This document shows positions 17,347-28,210 of a DNA stretch of 64,000 nt, in pieces. Under the pieces are notes generated by a model. That model did not search any database, was not told the DNA's origin, and worked only from the letters and a program-made list of their open reading frames with translations. Location: NCBI RefSeq assembly GCF_016653315.1, contig NZ_NHSH01000070.1, positions 1 to 64,000 on the forward strand. Reading direction: 5' to 3'. The translations under genes and the position numbers were made by a program. This stretch comes from Halochromatium roseum. GTDB taxonomy: Bacteria > Pseudomonadota > Gammaproteobacteria > Chromatiales > Chromatiaceae. The stretch's first letter is position 1. Every line of letters begins with the position of its first letter.

Positions 17347-20300
17347 ATGACCGAGACAACGGATCAAGCCCGCGCCTGGCCCACCGGTTTCATGCTGATC
17401 CAAGGCAACCGGCTCGAAGCCCTGCGTGGGCTGCTCAGCGCCTGGCTCATCCGCCATCCGCTGCAGCCGCTGGAGAACGAGGTCATCCTGGTGCAGAGCA
17501 ACGGCATCGGCCAATGGCTGAAGCTCGCGCTCGCCGCTCCGCGCGCTGAAGACATCCAAGGCGATGACCCCAGGGGTCAGGATTCATCCGCCCCAGCGGA
17601 TGACCTCAGCGGCGGCTGCGGCATCGCCGCCGCCCTCGACCTGATGCTCCCGGCGCGCTTCCTCTGGCAGGCCTATCGCGCGGTGCTCGGCGACCTCCCC
17701 GAGCGCTCCGCCGATGACAAGGCACCGCTGACCTGGCGCCTGTACCGGCTACTCGGCGAGCTCGACACCCTCGCCAGCACCCCCGACGAACGCACCTGGC
17801 TCAACCCCCTACGCGGCTTCCTCAGCAGCGATGGCGACGCCCGCCGCCGCCAGCAACTGGCCGCGCGCCTCGCCGACCTCTACGACCAATACCAGGTCTA
17901 CCGCGCCGACTGGCTGAGCGCCTGGGAGCAGGGCGAGGATGTACTGATCCGCCCCAACGGCAGCCAGACCCCGATCCCCGAGGACCACCGCTGGCAACCG
18001 CTGCTCTGGCGTCGACTGCGCCAATCGCTGGACAGCGCGAGCAGGGACGCCCTTGGCAACCCAAGTGCAGACGACCTCGGCCACCCAAGCACGGGCAGGG
18101 ACAGCATCCGCCACGCCACCAGCGGCTCAAGCCACCTCGGCGGCGCCACCACCGACGCCAGCCGCGCCCAGATCCACCAACGCTTCCTCGCCCAGGCCAA
18201 GACCCTGAGCTGGGCCACCCGACCCAGCGAACTGCCCCGTCGGGTCATCGTCTTCGGCATCTCCTCACTGCCCCGCCAGACCATCGAGGTCCTTGAGGCC
18301 ATCGCCCCGATCGCCCAGGTCATGCTCTTCGTGCACAACCCCAGCCAGCACTACTGGGGCGACCTAGTCGAAGGCCGCGAACTGTTCCGCCGCGCCTATC
18401 AGCGCACCGCCCAGCGCAAGGTTCCCGAGGCGATCGATGAGGCCGAGCTGCATCTGCATGGCCATCCGCTGCTCGCTGCTTGGGGCAAGCAGGGCCGCGA
18501 CTACATCCGCCTGCTCGACGAACACGACGAGCGCGGCACCTACGAGGCCCAGTTCGCCCAGCACGACCTCAAGATCGACCTGTTCGAGTCCCCGCTCGAC
18601 GCCAGCGATCCGCACAACCCCACGCTGCTACAACAACTCCAAGACGACATCCTCGAGCTGCGCCCACTGCACGAACGGCGCGCACTCGCCACCGCCATCG
18701 ATCCACGCCAGGACCGCAGCCTCAGCTTCCTCATCGCCCACGGCCCGCAACGCGAGGTCGAGATCCTCCACGACCAACTGCTCGACGCCTTCGCCAGCGC
18801 CAAGCAAGCCGGTACAGCGCTGCATCCGCGCGACATCCTGGTGATGGTGCCCGACATCAGCGTCTATGCCCCGCACATCGAGGCCGTGTTCGGGCGCCTG
18901 GAGCGCGATGATCCACGCCGCATCCCGTTTCAGATCACCGACCAATCGCCCCGCCAGCGTGATCCGCTGCTGATCGGCGTCGAGACCCTGCTCAACCTGC
19001 CGCAGTCGCGCTTCGCCGTCAGCGACCTGCTCGATCTGCTCGAGATCCCCGCGCTACGCGCCCGCATCGGCCTCAGCGAGACCGACCTGCCCAGGCTGCG
19101 CCCCTGGATCGAGGGCGCCAAGATCCGCTGGGGCCTCGACGCCGCGCAACGCGCCGGCCTCGACCTGCCCGGGCTCGAACAAAACAGCTGGCACTTCGGC
19201 CTCAAACGCCTGCTGCTCGGTTTCGCCAACGGTGGCAGCGCGGCCTGGCAGGGCATCGAGCCCTTCGATGAGATCGGCGGCCTCGACGCCGCCCTGATCG
19301 GCCCCTTGGCCCAGCTGCTCGACAGCCTCGGCGAGAGCTGGCGTCTGCTGCAACAGCCGCGCACCCCGGCGGCCTGGAGCACGCTGCTCGCCGAGCGCCT
19401 TGAGGCCCTGTTCCTGGCCAGCAGCGAGGCCGACGAGCGCGCGCTTGCGCAACTGCGCCAAGCCCTCGAGCAATGGCTACTCGACGCCACCGACGGCGGT
19501 CTTGAGGACGAACCGCTGCCGCTCGAGGTGGTGCGCGACAGCCTGCTGCCCAGCCTCGACACACCGACCCTGAGCCAGCGCTTCCTCGCTGGTGCGGTCA
19601 ACTTCGCCACCCTGATGCCGATGCGCGCGATCCCGTTCCGGCAGATCTGGCTGCTCGGCATGAACGACGGCGACTACCCGCGCAGCCGCCGGCCGACTGA
19701 TTTCGATCTGATGGCCAACGACTACCGCCCCGGCGATCGCTCCCGGCGCGAGGATGACCGCTACCTGTTCCTCGAAGCCCTGCTCGCCGCGCGCGAACGC
19801 CTGGTGATCAGTTGGGTCGGGCGCAGCCTGCGCGATGACTCCGAGCGCCCACCCTCGGTGCTGGTCGGGCAGTTGCGCGATCATCTGCAGGCCGGTTGGC
19901 GGCTGGCTCCAGAGGCTGCCGGGGCCGCCTCCGACACCTCGGGCCAGGCCCTGCTCGCGGCGCTGACCCGCAGCCATCCGTTGCAGCCGTTCAGCCGGCG
20001 CTACTTCGAGCCCGGGCGCGACCCACGGCTGTTCACCTATGCCGATGAGTGGCGCAGGCTCTATGCGGACGCGACAGCGGCCGATGGCGCGGACGTGACA
20101 GCGGCCACTGACGCCGCCGCGCCGGCGCCCCTGTTCCCGGAACGCCCACCGAGACTCTCGCCCCCGACCTTCGACGGGCCGATCAGCCTGCAGAGGCTGG
20201 GCCGCTTTCTGCGCCATCCGCTGCGCACCTTCTATACCCAACGCCTGGCCCTGCACCTGGAGCGCGAGGCCGAGACCGCGCTCGATGAGGAGCCGTTCGA

Positions 20301-21147
20301 CCTCGATGCGCTACAGCGCTGGGGACTGCGTGACGCCATCTTGCAGCGCGTCGAACGCCAACTCGTGGCGCAGCCTGGGATCGCCAGCGAGACCTGTCTG
20401 CAGCAGGCGGTCGATCGGCTCGCGCGGGCTGGCGAATTGCCGCTTGCCCCCTTTGATGCCCACTGGCGTGACGACTTGCGGGCTCAGTTCGCGACAGCCC
20501 TGCAACGCTATCGCGCGCTGCTGGCCGCGTATCCAACCGCGGTGCCGATCCGCGCCCTGAGCCTCAGCGCCGGCGATCTGCTGCTCGAAGACAGCCTCAC
20601 CGGGCTGCGCGCCAACGCGCAAGGCGAGCGGCTGCAACTGCGATTGCAGGCCAGCGAGTTGATCAAGAAGGATCAGCTCAGTTGGTCTCACCTGGTTACG
20701 CACTGGCCGCGGCATCTGGCCGCTCAGCACGAGGCGCCGACCCGCACCTGTCTGCTCGGCCCTGGCAGCGAGGTCTGGTTGCCGGCGCTCGATTGGCAGG
20801 ATCGGGCGAGCGAGGAGGGGGGTTGCGAGGAGGGCGAACAGGCGGGAGCGGCAACGCTTCTGGAGTCGCTGATGCTGGGCTATGTCGAGGCACTGACCCA
20901 GCCCCTGCCACTGGCCTGCAAGACCGCGTTCGGGGTGTTGCGTGACAAAAGCAAGGAAAAGGGCGCTAAGCCTGCCGAAGACTACGAGGGCAATGATCGC
21001 TATCGCGGCGAGCGCGATGCGCATGTCGGCTACGCACGCTTCTGGCCCGACTTCGCCACGCTAAGCGCTGCCGAGGGGTTTGACGCGCTGATCGAGCGAC
21101 TCTATGGCCCACTCTATCAACAGGCCATCACCCATCAGGCGCTTTGA
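17347..21147 (+). CDS. recC: Exodeoxyribonuclease V gamma subunit
   Basis: RecC is the non-catalytic subunit of the RecBCD helicase-nuclease, which splits the duplex and recognises Chi. The ATG at 17347 is preferred: GAGGAG lies 8 bp upstream and the family N-terminus follows (GFMLIQGNRLEALRGLL; QSNGIGQWLKLALA). Other family landmarks are VIVFGISSLPRQTIEVLEA, ILVMVPDISVYAPHIEAVFG and IWLLGMNDGDYPR. At 1266 residues it is longer than the E. coli protein, partly from low-complexity inserts near residues 75-95 and 235-275. Its stop overlaps the start of recB. Confidence 0.92.
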   Translation: MTETTDQARAWPTGFMLIQGNRLEALRGLLSAWLIRHPLQPLENEVILVQSNGIGQWLKLALAAPRAEDIQGDDPRGQDSSAPADDLSGGCGIAAALDLMLPARFLWQAYRAVLGDLPERSADDKAPLTWRLYRLLGELDTLASTPDERTWLNPLRGFLSSDGDARRRQQLAARLADLYDQYQVYRADWLSAWEQGEDVLIRPNGSQTPIPEDHRWQPLLWRRLRQSLDSASRDALGNPSADDLGHPSTGRDSIRHATSGSSHLGGATTDASRAQIHQRFLAQAKTLSWATRPSELPRRVIVFGISSLPRQTIEVLEAIAPIAQVMLFVHNPSQHYWGDLVEGRELFRRAYQRTAQRKVPEAIDEAELHLHGHPLLAAWGKQGRDYIRLLDEHDERGTYEAQFAQHDLKIDLFESPLDASDPHNPTLLQQLQDDILELRPLHERRALATAIDPRQDRSLSFLIAHGPQREVEILHDQLLDAFASAKQAGTALHPRDILVMVPDISVYAPHIEAVFGRLERDDPRRIPFQITDQSPRQRDPLLIGVETLLNLPQSRFAVSDLLDLLEIPALRARIGLSETDLPRLRPWIEGAKIRWGLDAAQRAGLDLPGLEQNSWHFGLKRLLLGFANGGSAAWQGIEPFDEIGGLDAALIGPLAQLLDSLGESWRLLQQPRTPAAWSTLLAERLEALFLASSEADERALAQLRQALEQWLLDATDGGLEDEPLPLEVVRDSLLPSLDTPTLSQRFLAGAVNFATLMPMRAIPFRQIWLLGMNDGDYPRSRRPTDFDLMANDYRPGDRSRREDDRYLFLEALLAARERLVISWVGRSLRDDSERPPSVLVGQLRDHLQAGWRLAPEAAGAASDTSGQALLAALTRSHPLQPFSRRYFEPGRDPRLFTYADEWRRLYADATAADGADVTAATDAAAPAPLFPERPPRLSPPTFDGPISLQRLGRFLRHPLRTFYTQRLALHLEREAETALDEEPFDLDALQRWGLRDAILQRVERQLVAQPGIASETCLQQAVDRLARAGELPLAPFDAHWRDDLRAQFATALQRYRALLAAYPTAVPIRALSLSAGDLLLEDSLTGLRANAQGERLQLRLQASELIKKDQLSWSHLVTHWPRHLAAQHEAPTRTCLLGPGSEVWLPALDWQDRASEEGGCEEGEQAGAATLLESLMLGYVEALTQPLPLACKTAFGVLRDKSKEKGAKPAEDYEGNDRYRGERDAHVGYARFWPDFATLSAAEGFDALIERLYGPLYQQAITHQAL

Positions 21148-24100
21148 CGATCGCTGCCGCAACAGCCTCCAATGGCGCGTCCAAGCCCAAGGCTGGAAAC
21201 GAGGTCATGCACAAGCGCAAGCCAGACCATGAGGCCAGGCGCAAACCTGAGTCTAAGCTCAATCGTAAAACCGATCCCGAAGCCGAGAACCCGCCCATGC
21301 CAGCCGCCACGACCACCCTGGACCCGCTCCACTTCCCGCTCTGGGGCAGCCGGCTCATCGAGGCCAGCGCGGGCACCGGCAAGACCTTTACCCTGGCGCT
21401 GCTCTACATCCGCCTGGTGCTCGGCCATGGCCGCACCGGCGAGGCGGCCACCGCCTTTGCGCGGCCATTGACCCCACCGGAGATCCTGGTGGTGACCTTC
21501 ACTGATGCTGCGACCAAGGAGTTGCGCGAGCGCATCCGTGCGCGTCTGGTCGAGGCTGCCGAGCTGTTCTCGCAGCCGGTGCCGACCCAGACCCAGACCC
21601 AGACTCATACCCAGACCGCCGAGCCTGACCCAGTCATAACAGCGGCATCCGAATCAGCAGGGTCCACCGCTCCCGCTCCAGCAACACAAGCAGCGTCGCC
21701 CAACGATCCGCTGCAGGCCCTGCGTCAGGACTACCCAGCCGAGCACTGGCCAGCCTGCGCCCACCGCCTGCGCTTGGCCGCCGAGTGGATGGACGAGGCG
21801 ATGATCGCCACCATCCACGGCTGGTGTCAGCGCATGCTGCACGAGCATGCCTTTGCCACCGGCGGGCTGTTCGAGCGCATCCTGGTCACCGATCAGAGCG
21901 AGCTGATCGCCGAGACCCTGCGCGACTACTGGCGCAAGCACTGCTATGGCCGTCCGCTCGCCGAGGCGCGCTGCATCCGTGAGGTCGCCACCTCGCCCGA
22001 GGTGCTGCAAGGCAAGCTCCGCGAATGGCTCCAACGCCGCGATGCCCAGCTCTGCTTCAAGGGCCAGCCGCTTGATGGCGACTGCCTGCAGACGGCATTG
22101 GCGACACGGATCGGACAGCGTGAGGCTGAGGACGAGGCGCGCAGGATCTGGCGTGAGGATCGCGAGGCGATTGAGAAACAACTCCGCGCGCTGCGTTCCA
22201 ACCTCGACGGTAGAGTGCATGGCAGTGCCAATCCAGCGGGATTCGACCAGGTCTTGGCGAAGATCGGGGCTTGGTCGGAGGGCGCCGATGCGCCAACGCA
22301 GCTCCCGCATTTCGCTCGAGGCGCATTCGCTTTCAAGAAAAAGGCCCCGGTCCAGACCGCGCCCGAGCATCCCGTCTACGACGCCCTGGCCAGCTGGCAG
22401 CAGACCCTGCAAGCCGCCGATGCCAGCAAGCCCAATGCGCCACCCTCACTCGAGGCCTGCCTGCTCGCCCACGCCGCGCACTGGCTCGCCGAAGAGCTAC
22501 CGCGGCGCCTGCGCATCCGCGCCGAGATGGGCTTCGATGAACTACTCAGCGAACTGGACGCCGCGCTGACCCCCGCCGATGACAGCCCCAGCGCCCAGAC
22601 CCAAGCTGCCGCGCTCGCGGCGACCATCCGCCGACAGTTCCCGGTCGCGCTGATCGATGAGTTCCAGGACACCGACCCGATCCAGTACCGGATCTTCGAT
22701 GCCATCTATCAGGTCGCCGCCAACGATCCCAACACCGCCCTGGTCATGATCGGCGACCCCAAGCAGTCGATCTATGCCTTTCGCGGCGCCGACATCCACG
22801 CCTATCTGGCCGCGCGTCAGGCCACCACGGGACGTCACGCGACCCTGGCGACCAACTTCCGCTCCACCGAAGCGATGGTTGACGCCTGCAACCGCTTCTT
22901 CGGCCATGCCGAGGCCCAACCGCGCGCGGCCTTCCGCTTTGCGGCGGATCGGGCTGCGGCGCCGAACGCGGATGCCGATGCCGTCCCAGAGGCCAAACCA
23001 GCAGCAGGGCCAGCGACCAAGGTCGCCACCCAGCCAGCCCCCGAGAACCCGATCCCCTATGTGACGATCACCGCCAACGGCCGTGATCAAACCCTGCTCA
23101 TCGACGGCGCACCGGCCACCGCACTGACCTGCTGGACCCTCGAGCCCCCTGAGGGTACCGCCGCGACCGCACCGGATGACTATCTGCAACGGATGGCCAC
23201 CGCCACCGCTGCCGAGATCGCCCGCTGGTTGGCTCAGGCCACCGCCCCTGAGCCACGCACCGGCTTCGCCCCAACCGGCAGCGGGCAGGTCACCCAACCA
23301 CTCAAACCCAGCGACATCGCCATCCTGGTGAGCAAGGGCAAGGAGGCCGCGGTGATGCGCCAGGCCCTCGCCGCGCTGCGCATCAACAGCGTCTACCTCT
23401 CCGATCGCGACTCGGTGTTCCAGACCCAAGAGGCGGCCGATCTGCTGCACTGGCTCAAGGCCTGCGCCGCGCCGACCGACGAGGGCCTGGTGCGCGCCGC
23501 GCTCGGCACCAATACCCTAGCCATCCCGCTCGAGGAACTGGCCCGACTGCAAGAGGACGAGCTGGACTGGGAGACGCAGGTGATGCGCTTCCTCGGCTAT
23601 CAGCGCACCTGGCAGCGCCAAGGCGTGCTCGCCATGCTGCGCCGGCTGCTGCACGAGCAGCACCTGCCCGCCCGACTACTGCAGCGCGCCAATGGCGAGC
23701 GCGTGCTCACCAACCTGCTGCATCTGGCCGAATGGCTGCAGCAGTCTGCCACGGCCCTCGATGGCGAGCAGGCGTTGATCCGCCATCTGAGCACGCATCT
23801 GGACCTCGGCGGCGAGGAGTTCATCGTTCGCTTGGAGAGCGATGCCGAGCTGGTCCAGGTGATCACCATCCATAAGTCCAAAGGGCTCGAATACCCACTG
23901 GTGCTGCTGCCGTTCATCTGTAGCTGGAGAAAGATCGATGGACACAGCAGGCAGGTGCCGACGCGATTGGCTGCCGGAGAGGCGGGCGGTGCAGCGGGTT
24001 CTCGCGCGCTGGAGGTGGCGGGCAATAAGGCCTTCCAGGCCGCCTGGGATAACGCCGATGACGAGCGCCTCAGCGAGGACATGCGCAAGCTCTACGTCGC

Positions 24101-25664
24101 ACTCACCCGCGCCCGGCATGCGGCCTGGCTCGGGATCACGCCGCTGAGTCGCAAAAGCAAGGAACCGAAGTTGCACGAATCCGCAATCGGCCATGTGCTC
24201 AAGGGCGGACGGCCGTTCACCAATGCCGCTGAGGTCTGGGACGCCCTCGCGCAGCTCAAGGGCGACGGCGACGACATCGCCATCCAGGCGCTGCCAACGA
24301 CGCCCGCGCAGCCCCTAGCGACGGCGACCGACACCCTGCTCGAGCCGGCCCGTTCGCCCAGCCATGGCCGCTTCGAGCCCTGGTGGATCGCCAGCTACTC
24401 GGCGCTAACCGTCGGCGCGGCTCAGGTTGCCGCCGAGTTCGATGGGCCGGGATCTGAGCCAAGCGCGGGCGATACGGCCGAGCAGGAGACGGCGCTGGAG
24501 GAGTCGAGCCTGGAGACGGGCTTGACGTCGGCGATGACCGGCATCCTCAGCAGCGCGCTGACCAGCGAGCCCGCAGGGCCTGGCACCGGCGAAAGCGACG
24601 CAGCAGGCGATGCAGAAGGGCAAGCCCAAACCGAGGGAGAGGTCAACAGCGGCCAATCCGGCGATCAGGCCAGTGGCCAACCCAGCGACCAATCCAACGA
24701 CCAACCCAGCGACCCGGCTAACAAGCGCCTTGATCACCACCCCGTCGTAGCCAGCCGCCCGAGCGGCAGCGACAACAGCAACGGCGAGTGCTCTCCGGGC
24801 CAGGCGCGCGCCACCAGCCGCGACAACCAAGCCACCCCGGGCTCGCTACACGCTCTGCCACGCGGCAGCCGCTACGGTACCTTCCTGCACGGTCTGCTGG
24901 AATGGGCCGCGCGGTTACCGCTAACCCAAGACCCGCAAGATCCCCAAGGCCAGCCCCGGCGTGGCTTCGCCGCCGCCGCGCATGTGCCGGCGCTGCGTCA
25001 GGACCTGCTCGCGCGGCGCTGCCAACTGCGCGGTCTCACCGACTGGATTGGCCCCTTGGATCAGTGGCTCGAGCATCTGCTCACCACCCCTTGGACGCTC
25101 TCTGGATTGGCACCGCCACAGGGGCCAGCGCCAACCCTACGGTTGGAAGACCTGGCACCCAGCCAAGTCCAGGTCGAGCTGGAGTTTTGGATCACCAGCG
25201 ACGGCGTCAAGACCGCCACCCTCGATCGCCTGGTGCAAGCCCACTGCCTCCCCGGCGCAGCGCGTCCGCAGCTGCGCCCGAATCAACTCGACGGCCTGCT
25301 CAAGGGCTTCATCGACCTGGTCTTCGAGCACCAAGGGCGCTACTACCTGCTCGACTGGAAATCGAACTGGCTCGGCCCCGACGACAGCGCCTACACCGAC
25401 GAGGCGATGCGCACGGCGATCCTCGCGCACCGCTACGATCTGCAATACGCGCTCTATCTGCTCGCCCTGCATCGGCTGTTGCGCGCCCGGCTGCCCAACT
25501 ATCAGATCGAGCAGCATCTGGGCGGTGCCCTCTATGTGTTCCTGCGCGGCTATCAGGCGCCGACCCAGGGACTGTTCATGGCCAAGCCCAGCCGCGCCTT
25601 GATCAGGGGGCTGGATCGGCTGTTCAACGGGCGGCCGCTGACGACGCAACTGGAGGTGGCCTGA
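21144..25664 (+). CDS. recB: Exodeoxyribonuclease V beta subunit
   Basis: RecB supplies a 3'-5' UvrD-like helicase and the nuclease of RecBCD. Walker A is ASAGTGKT (residues 74-81 from the TTG start), motif II is LIDEFQDTDPIQY near 503, and the nuclease motif LLDWKSNW has its Asp/Lys near 1404/1406. The TTG at 21144 overlaps the recC stop (TTGA). The ATG at 21297 (MPAATTTLDPLHF) fits the usual family start better and may be the true one. At up to 1506 residues it is unusually long; an insert of about 130 residues near 1100-1230, rich in Gln, Ser, Asp and Pro, separates the helicase and nuclease domains. Confidence 0.92.
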   Translation: MTIAAATASNGASKPKAGNEVMHKRKPDHEARRKPESKLNRKTDPEAENPPMPAATTTLDPLHFPLWGSRLIEASAGTGKTFTLALLYIRLVLGHGRTGEAATAFARPLTPPEILVVTFTDAATKELRERIRARLVEAAELFSQPVPTQTQTQTHTQTAEPDPVITAASESAGSTAPAPATQAASPNDPLQALRQDYPAEHWPACAHRLRLAAEWMDEAMIATIHGWCQRMLHEHAFATGGLFERILVTDQSELIAETLRDYWRKHCYGRPLAEARCIREVATSPEVLQGKLREWLQRRDAQLCFKGQPLDGDCLQTALATRIGQREAEDEARRIWREDREAIEKQLRALRSNLDGRVHGSANPAGFDQVLAKIGAWSEGADAPTQLPHFARGAFAFKKKAPVQTAPEHPVYDALASWQQTLQAADASKPNAPPSLEACLLAHAAHWLAEELPRRLRIRAEMGFDELLSELDAALTPADDSPSAQTQAAALAATIRRQFPVALIDEFQDTDPIQYRIFDAIYQVAANDPNTALVMIGDPKQSIYAFRGADIHAYLAARQATTGRHATLATNFRSTEAMVDACNRFFGHAEAQPRAAFRFAADRAAAPNADADAVPEAKPAAGPATKVATQPAPENPIPYVTITANGRDQTLLIDGAPATALTCWTLEPPEGTAATAPDDYLQRMATATAAEIARWLAQATAPEPRTGFAPTGSGQVTQPLKPSDIAILVSKGKEAAVMRQALAALRINSVYLSDRDSVFQTQEAADLLHWLKACAAPTDEGLVRAALGTNTLAIPLEELARLQEDELDWETQVMRFLGYQRTWQRQGVLAMLRRLLHEQHLPARLLQRANGERVLTNLLHLAEWLQQSATALDGEQALIRHLSTHLDLGGEEFIVRLESDAELVQVITIHKSKGLEYPLVLLPFICSWRKIDGHSRQVPTRLAAGEAGGAAGSRALEVAGNKAFQAAWDNADDERLSEDMRKLYVALTRARHAAWLGITPLSRKSKEPKLHESAIGHVLKGGRPFTNAAEVWDALAQLKGDGDDIAIQALPTTPAQPLATATDTLLEPARSPSHGRFEPWWIASYSALTVGAAQVAAEFDGPGSEPSAGDTAEQETALEESSLETGLTSAMTGILSSALTSEPAGPGTGESDAAGDAEGQAQTEGEVNSGQSGDQASGQPSDQSNDQPSDPANKRLDHHPVVASRPSGSDNSNGECSPGQARATSRDNQATPGSLHALPRGSRYGTFLHGLLEWAARLPLTQDPQDPQGQPRRGFAAAAHVPALRQDLLARRCQLRGLTDWIGPLDQWLEHLLTTPWTLSGLAPPQGPAPTLRLEDLAPSQVQVELEFWITSDGVKTATLDRLVQAHCLPGAARPQLRPNQLDGLLKGFIDLVFEHQGRYYLLDWKSNWLGPDDSAYTDEAMRTAILAHRYDLQYALYLLALHRLLRARLPNYQIEQHLGGALYVFLRGYQAPTQGLFMAKPSRALIRGLDRLFNGRPLTTQLEVA

Positions 25665-28183
25665 TGGCCGGATCATCGATGCATTCCCCAGGCACCCTCG
25701 CGCCGCAAGGTTCTGCACCCGCCGAGGGTTCAGGGCCTATCTCGAGCGCTGAAATCGCGCTGAGCGCAGACGCCGCGCCAAGCCATGACGGGCATTCATC
25801 CGCACAAGCAGGCCCACAGGCAGCAGCCCCACAGGCAGCTGGCGCCCAGGCAGCACAGCCGACGAGCAAGACCGCGTCCAGCAACAATAGCCGCCAGCCC
25901 CTCGGCAGCCAGGACCTCTTGGCACGCCTTGGCAACTGGGTCGAGGCCGGTGCTCTGCGGGCAGTGGATCTGGCCTTCACGCGCTTCATCGCCGAGGAGG
26001 CTGGAGTCATGGACGCCGACGTCCTGCTCGCCATTGCCCTGACCAGCGAGCGCAATGGTCATGGCCATGTCTGCCTCGATCTGGATCGGGCATTGAAGGC
26101 ACCGGAGCGGCTGCTCAGCCGGCTGCGCGATGACACCGACCTGAGCCCCCAAGTCCGCGAGGAATTGCGCGAGCAACTGGCGGCACTGGATCTGGAGGAC
26201 TGGGTGAGGCGGCTCGCCAATGCCCAGAGCGTCATCGCCCTGATGATCAATGAGATGACCGGCGTCGGGCATGGCGCTGATCCGATCGCCCCCGAAGCCA
26301 AGGGCATGGCGAAAGACCCCGCGAGACGCGAGCCAGCGCTTGCCGAGCACGCGGGCAGTCCCTTGGTGCTCGCGGGCAGCGCTGAGCGGCCACTGCTCTA
26401 TCTGCGCCGCTATTGGCAGTACGAGCAGCGCATTCGTGCCGGCATTCAGGCGCGACTGGCTGCGCCGGTCGCGGTCGATATGGCCAGGCTCGACGGCTAC
26501 CTTGATGCGCTGTTTGGCTGCTCAGCAGGTCCACAGACCACGCAAGCCTCAGAAGACCAAGCGTCCTCTGAACAGCCAGAGGAACCCGACTGCCAGCGCA
26601 TCGCCTGCGAGCGCGCGGCGAGCCGTCGCTTCTTCATCATCACGGGTGGACCCGGCACCGGCAAGACCACCACCGTCGTGCGCCTGCTGGCCGTGCTGCA
26701 GCGTTTGGCGACGCCGAACGATGAGTGCGATGACACGCCTTCCTTCGCATCGCTGCGCATCGAGTTGGCGGCCCCGACCGGCAAGGCCGCAGCGCGCCTG
26801 ACCGAGTCGATCGCCGGGCAACGGCATCAGCTGCCGGGTGGTGCGGAGGCTTGGGGACCGATCCCCACCCAGGTCAAGACCCTGCATCGGCTGCTCGGCA
26901 CCATCCCGAACAGCCGCCATTTCCGCCATCATGCCGCCAACCCACTACCGGCTGATGTGGTGGTGGTCGATGAGGCCTCGATGGTCGATGTCGAGTTGAT
27001 GGCGGATCTGCTCGATGCCTTGCGACCCGATGCGCGGCTGATCCTGCTGGGCGATAAGGATCAGCTCAGTTCGGTGGAGGCCGGTGCGGTGCTGGGTGAT
27101 CTTTGTCAGCCGTCCGTGTCGCCGGCCCTGCCGTGCAGCCTGGACACCGGCTCCGGCCTTGGGCAGGCCATTGTCATCCTGTCGCACAGTTACCGGTTCA
27201 GCCAGGAAGGCGGTATCGGTGCACTGGCCAGTCTGGTCAATCAGGGCGGGGTCGTCGAGAGGAAGGAGCAGTCGCATCAGGAGGATCGATCAGACCAAGA
27301 GGGACGATTTGGCCAAAAGCAGCAACTGCGCAAGCCAGTAGCCTCAACCTTTGATTCAACCTCCAACCCAGTTCAGGACGTCCTGGATCTGTTCAATGCC
27401 AAGCAAGACCCCGCGCTGGGTATCATCGACGCCCAAGTGATCAGCGATCCGGAGAATACCGCTTTCAGCCGCTTGATGGCCGAGGCCTTTGGGGCGAAGG
27501 ACAGCTTCTTACACCAGTTGCGCCATCAGGCGCCACCAGCAGATGCCGATCAGGCGGTCTTCGATCAGTGGGCAACGGAGATCTTGAAAGCCCAGAAGCG
27601 CTTCCAACTGCTGACCCCGCTGCGTCAGGGTGTCTGGGGCGTCGAAGGGCTCAACCCGCGCATCATCGCGCTGCTGAGACAGCGCGGATGGCTAGGAGAG
27701 GCGGCAGGCGAGGGCGATCGGGCGACGGCGCCACGGCAATGGTTTTCGGGTCGCCCGGTGCTCGTCACCCGCAATGACTACAGCCTGAATCTGATGAATG
27801 GCGATATCGGCATCACCTTGTCGGTGCCGGCACCGGTGAGGGGCGGCCAGGCGCGGGGGACGACCTCGATGACGACATCGATGCTACGGGTTGCCTTTCC
27901 GACGGCAGAGGGCGGGGTGCGTTGGGTGCTACCGAGTCGCTTGCAGGCGGTGGAAACGGTGTTTGCAATGACCGTCCATAAGGCCCAAGGCTCAGAGTTC
28001 GAGCATACCGCGCTGATCCTGCCGGATAGGCCCAATCCGGTGCTGACTCGCGAGCTGCTCTATACCGCGATTACCCGCGCTAAGAAGCGCTTTACGCTGC
28101 TCTACAGCCAGGAGGCGGTGCTCGGGGCTGCTCTTGCAGGCCGTGTCGAGCGGGCTAGCGGGTTGCAAGGGGAGTGGGTCTAA
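25664..28183 (+). CDS. recD: Exodeoxyribonuclease V alpha subunit
   Basis: RecD is the fast 5'-3' helicase of RecBCD. The ATG at 25664 overlaps the recB stop (TGATG) and GGAGG lies just upstream, so the 839-residue reading is well supported; the same frame stays open further upstream inside recB but that part is not coding. Motifs include Walker A GGPGTGKTTT near 328, VVVDEASMVD near 432, LLGDKDQLSSVEAGAVLGDL, TVHKAQGSEFEH near 769 and LLYTAITRAKK. The first 75 residues are Ala/Gln/Ser-rich and probably disordered. A second charged, Gln-rich insert lies near 530-570. Confidence 0.93.
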   Translation: MAGSSMHSPGTLAPQGSAPAEGSGPISSAEIALSADAAPSHDGHSSAQAGPQAAAPQAAGAQAAQPTSKTASSNNSRQPLGSQDLLARLGNWVEAGALRAVDLAFTRFIAEEAGVMDADVLLAIALTSERNGHGHVCLDLDRALKAPERLLSRLRDDTDLSPQVREELREQLAALDLEDWVRRLANAQSVIALMINEMTGVGHGADPIAPEAKGMAKDPARREPALAEHAGSPLVLAGSAERPLLYLRRYWQYEQRIRAGIQARLAAPVAVDMARLDGYLDALFGCSAGPQTTQASEDQASSEQPEEPDCQRIACERAASRRFFIITGGPGTGKTTTVVRLLAVLQRLATPNDECDDTPSFASLRIELAAPTGKAAARLTESIAGQRHQLPGGAEAWGPIPTQVKTLHRLLGTIPNSRHFRHHAANPLPADVVVVDEASMVDVELMADLLDALRPDARLILLGDKDQLSSVEAGAVLGDLCQPSVSPALPCSLDTGSGLGQAIVILSHSYRFSQEGGIGALASLVNQGGVVERKEQSHQEDRSDQEGRFGQKQQLRKPVASTFDSTSNPVQDVLDLFNAKQDPALGIIDAQVISDPENTAFSRLMAEAFGAKDSFLHQLRHQAPPADADQAVFDQWATEILKAQKRFQLLTPLRQGVWGVEGLNPRIIALLRQRGWLGEAAGEGDRATAPRQWFSGRPVLVTRNDYSLNLMNGDIGITLSVPAPVRGGQARGTTSMTTSMLRVAFPTAEGGVRWVLPSRLQAVETVFAMTVHKAQGSEFEHTALILPDRPNPVLTRELLYTAITRAKKRFTLLYSQEAVLGAALAGRVERASGLQGEWV

Positions 28184-28210
28184 GCACCTAAAACGGTCAG
28201 ACGCCCATCC

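Noticed and set aside
24788-25663. An N-terminal extension of recD by 292 codons
   Set aside because: The frame is open because it lies inside GC-rich recB; the TGATG overlap, GGAGG site and family N-terminus place the true start at 25664.
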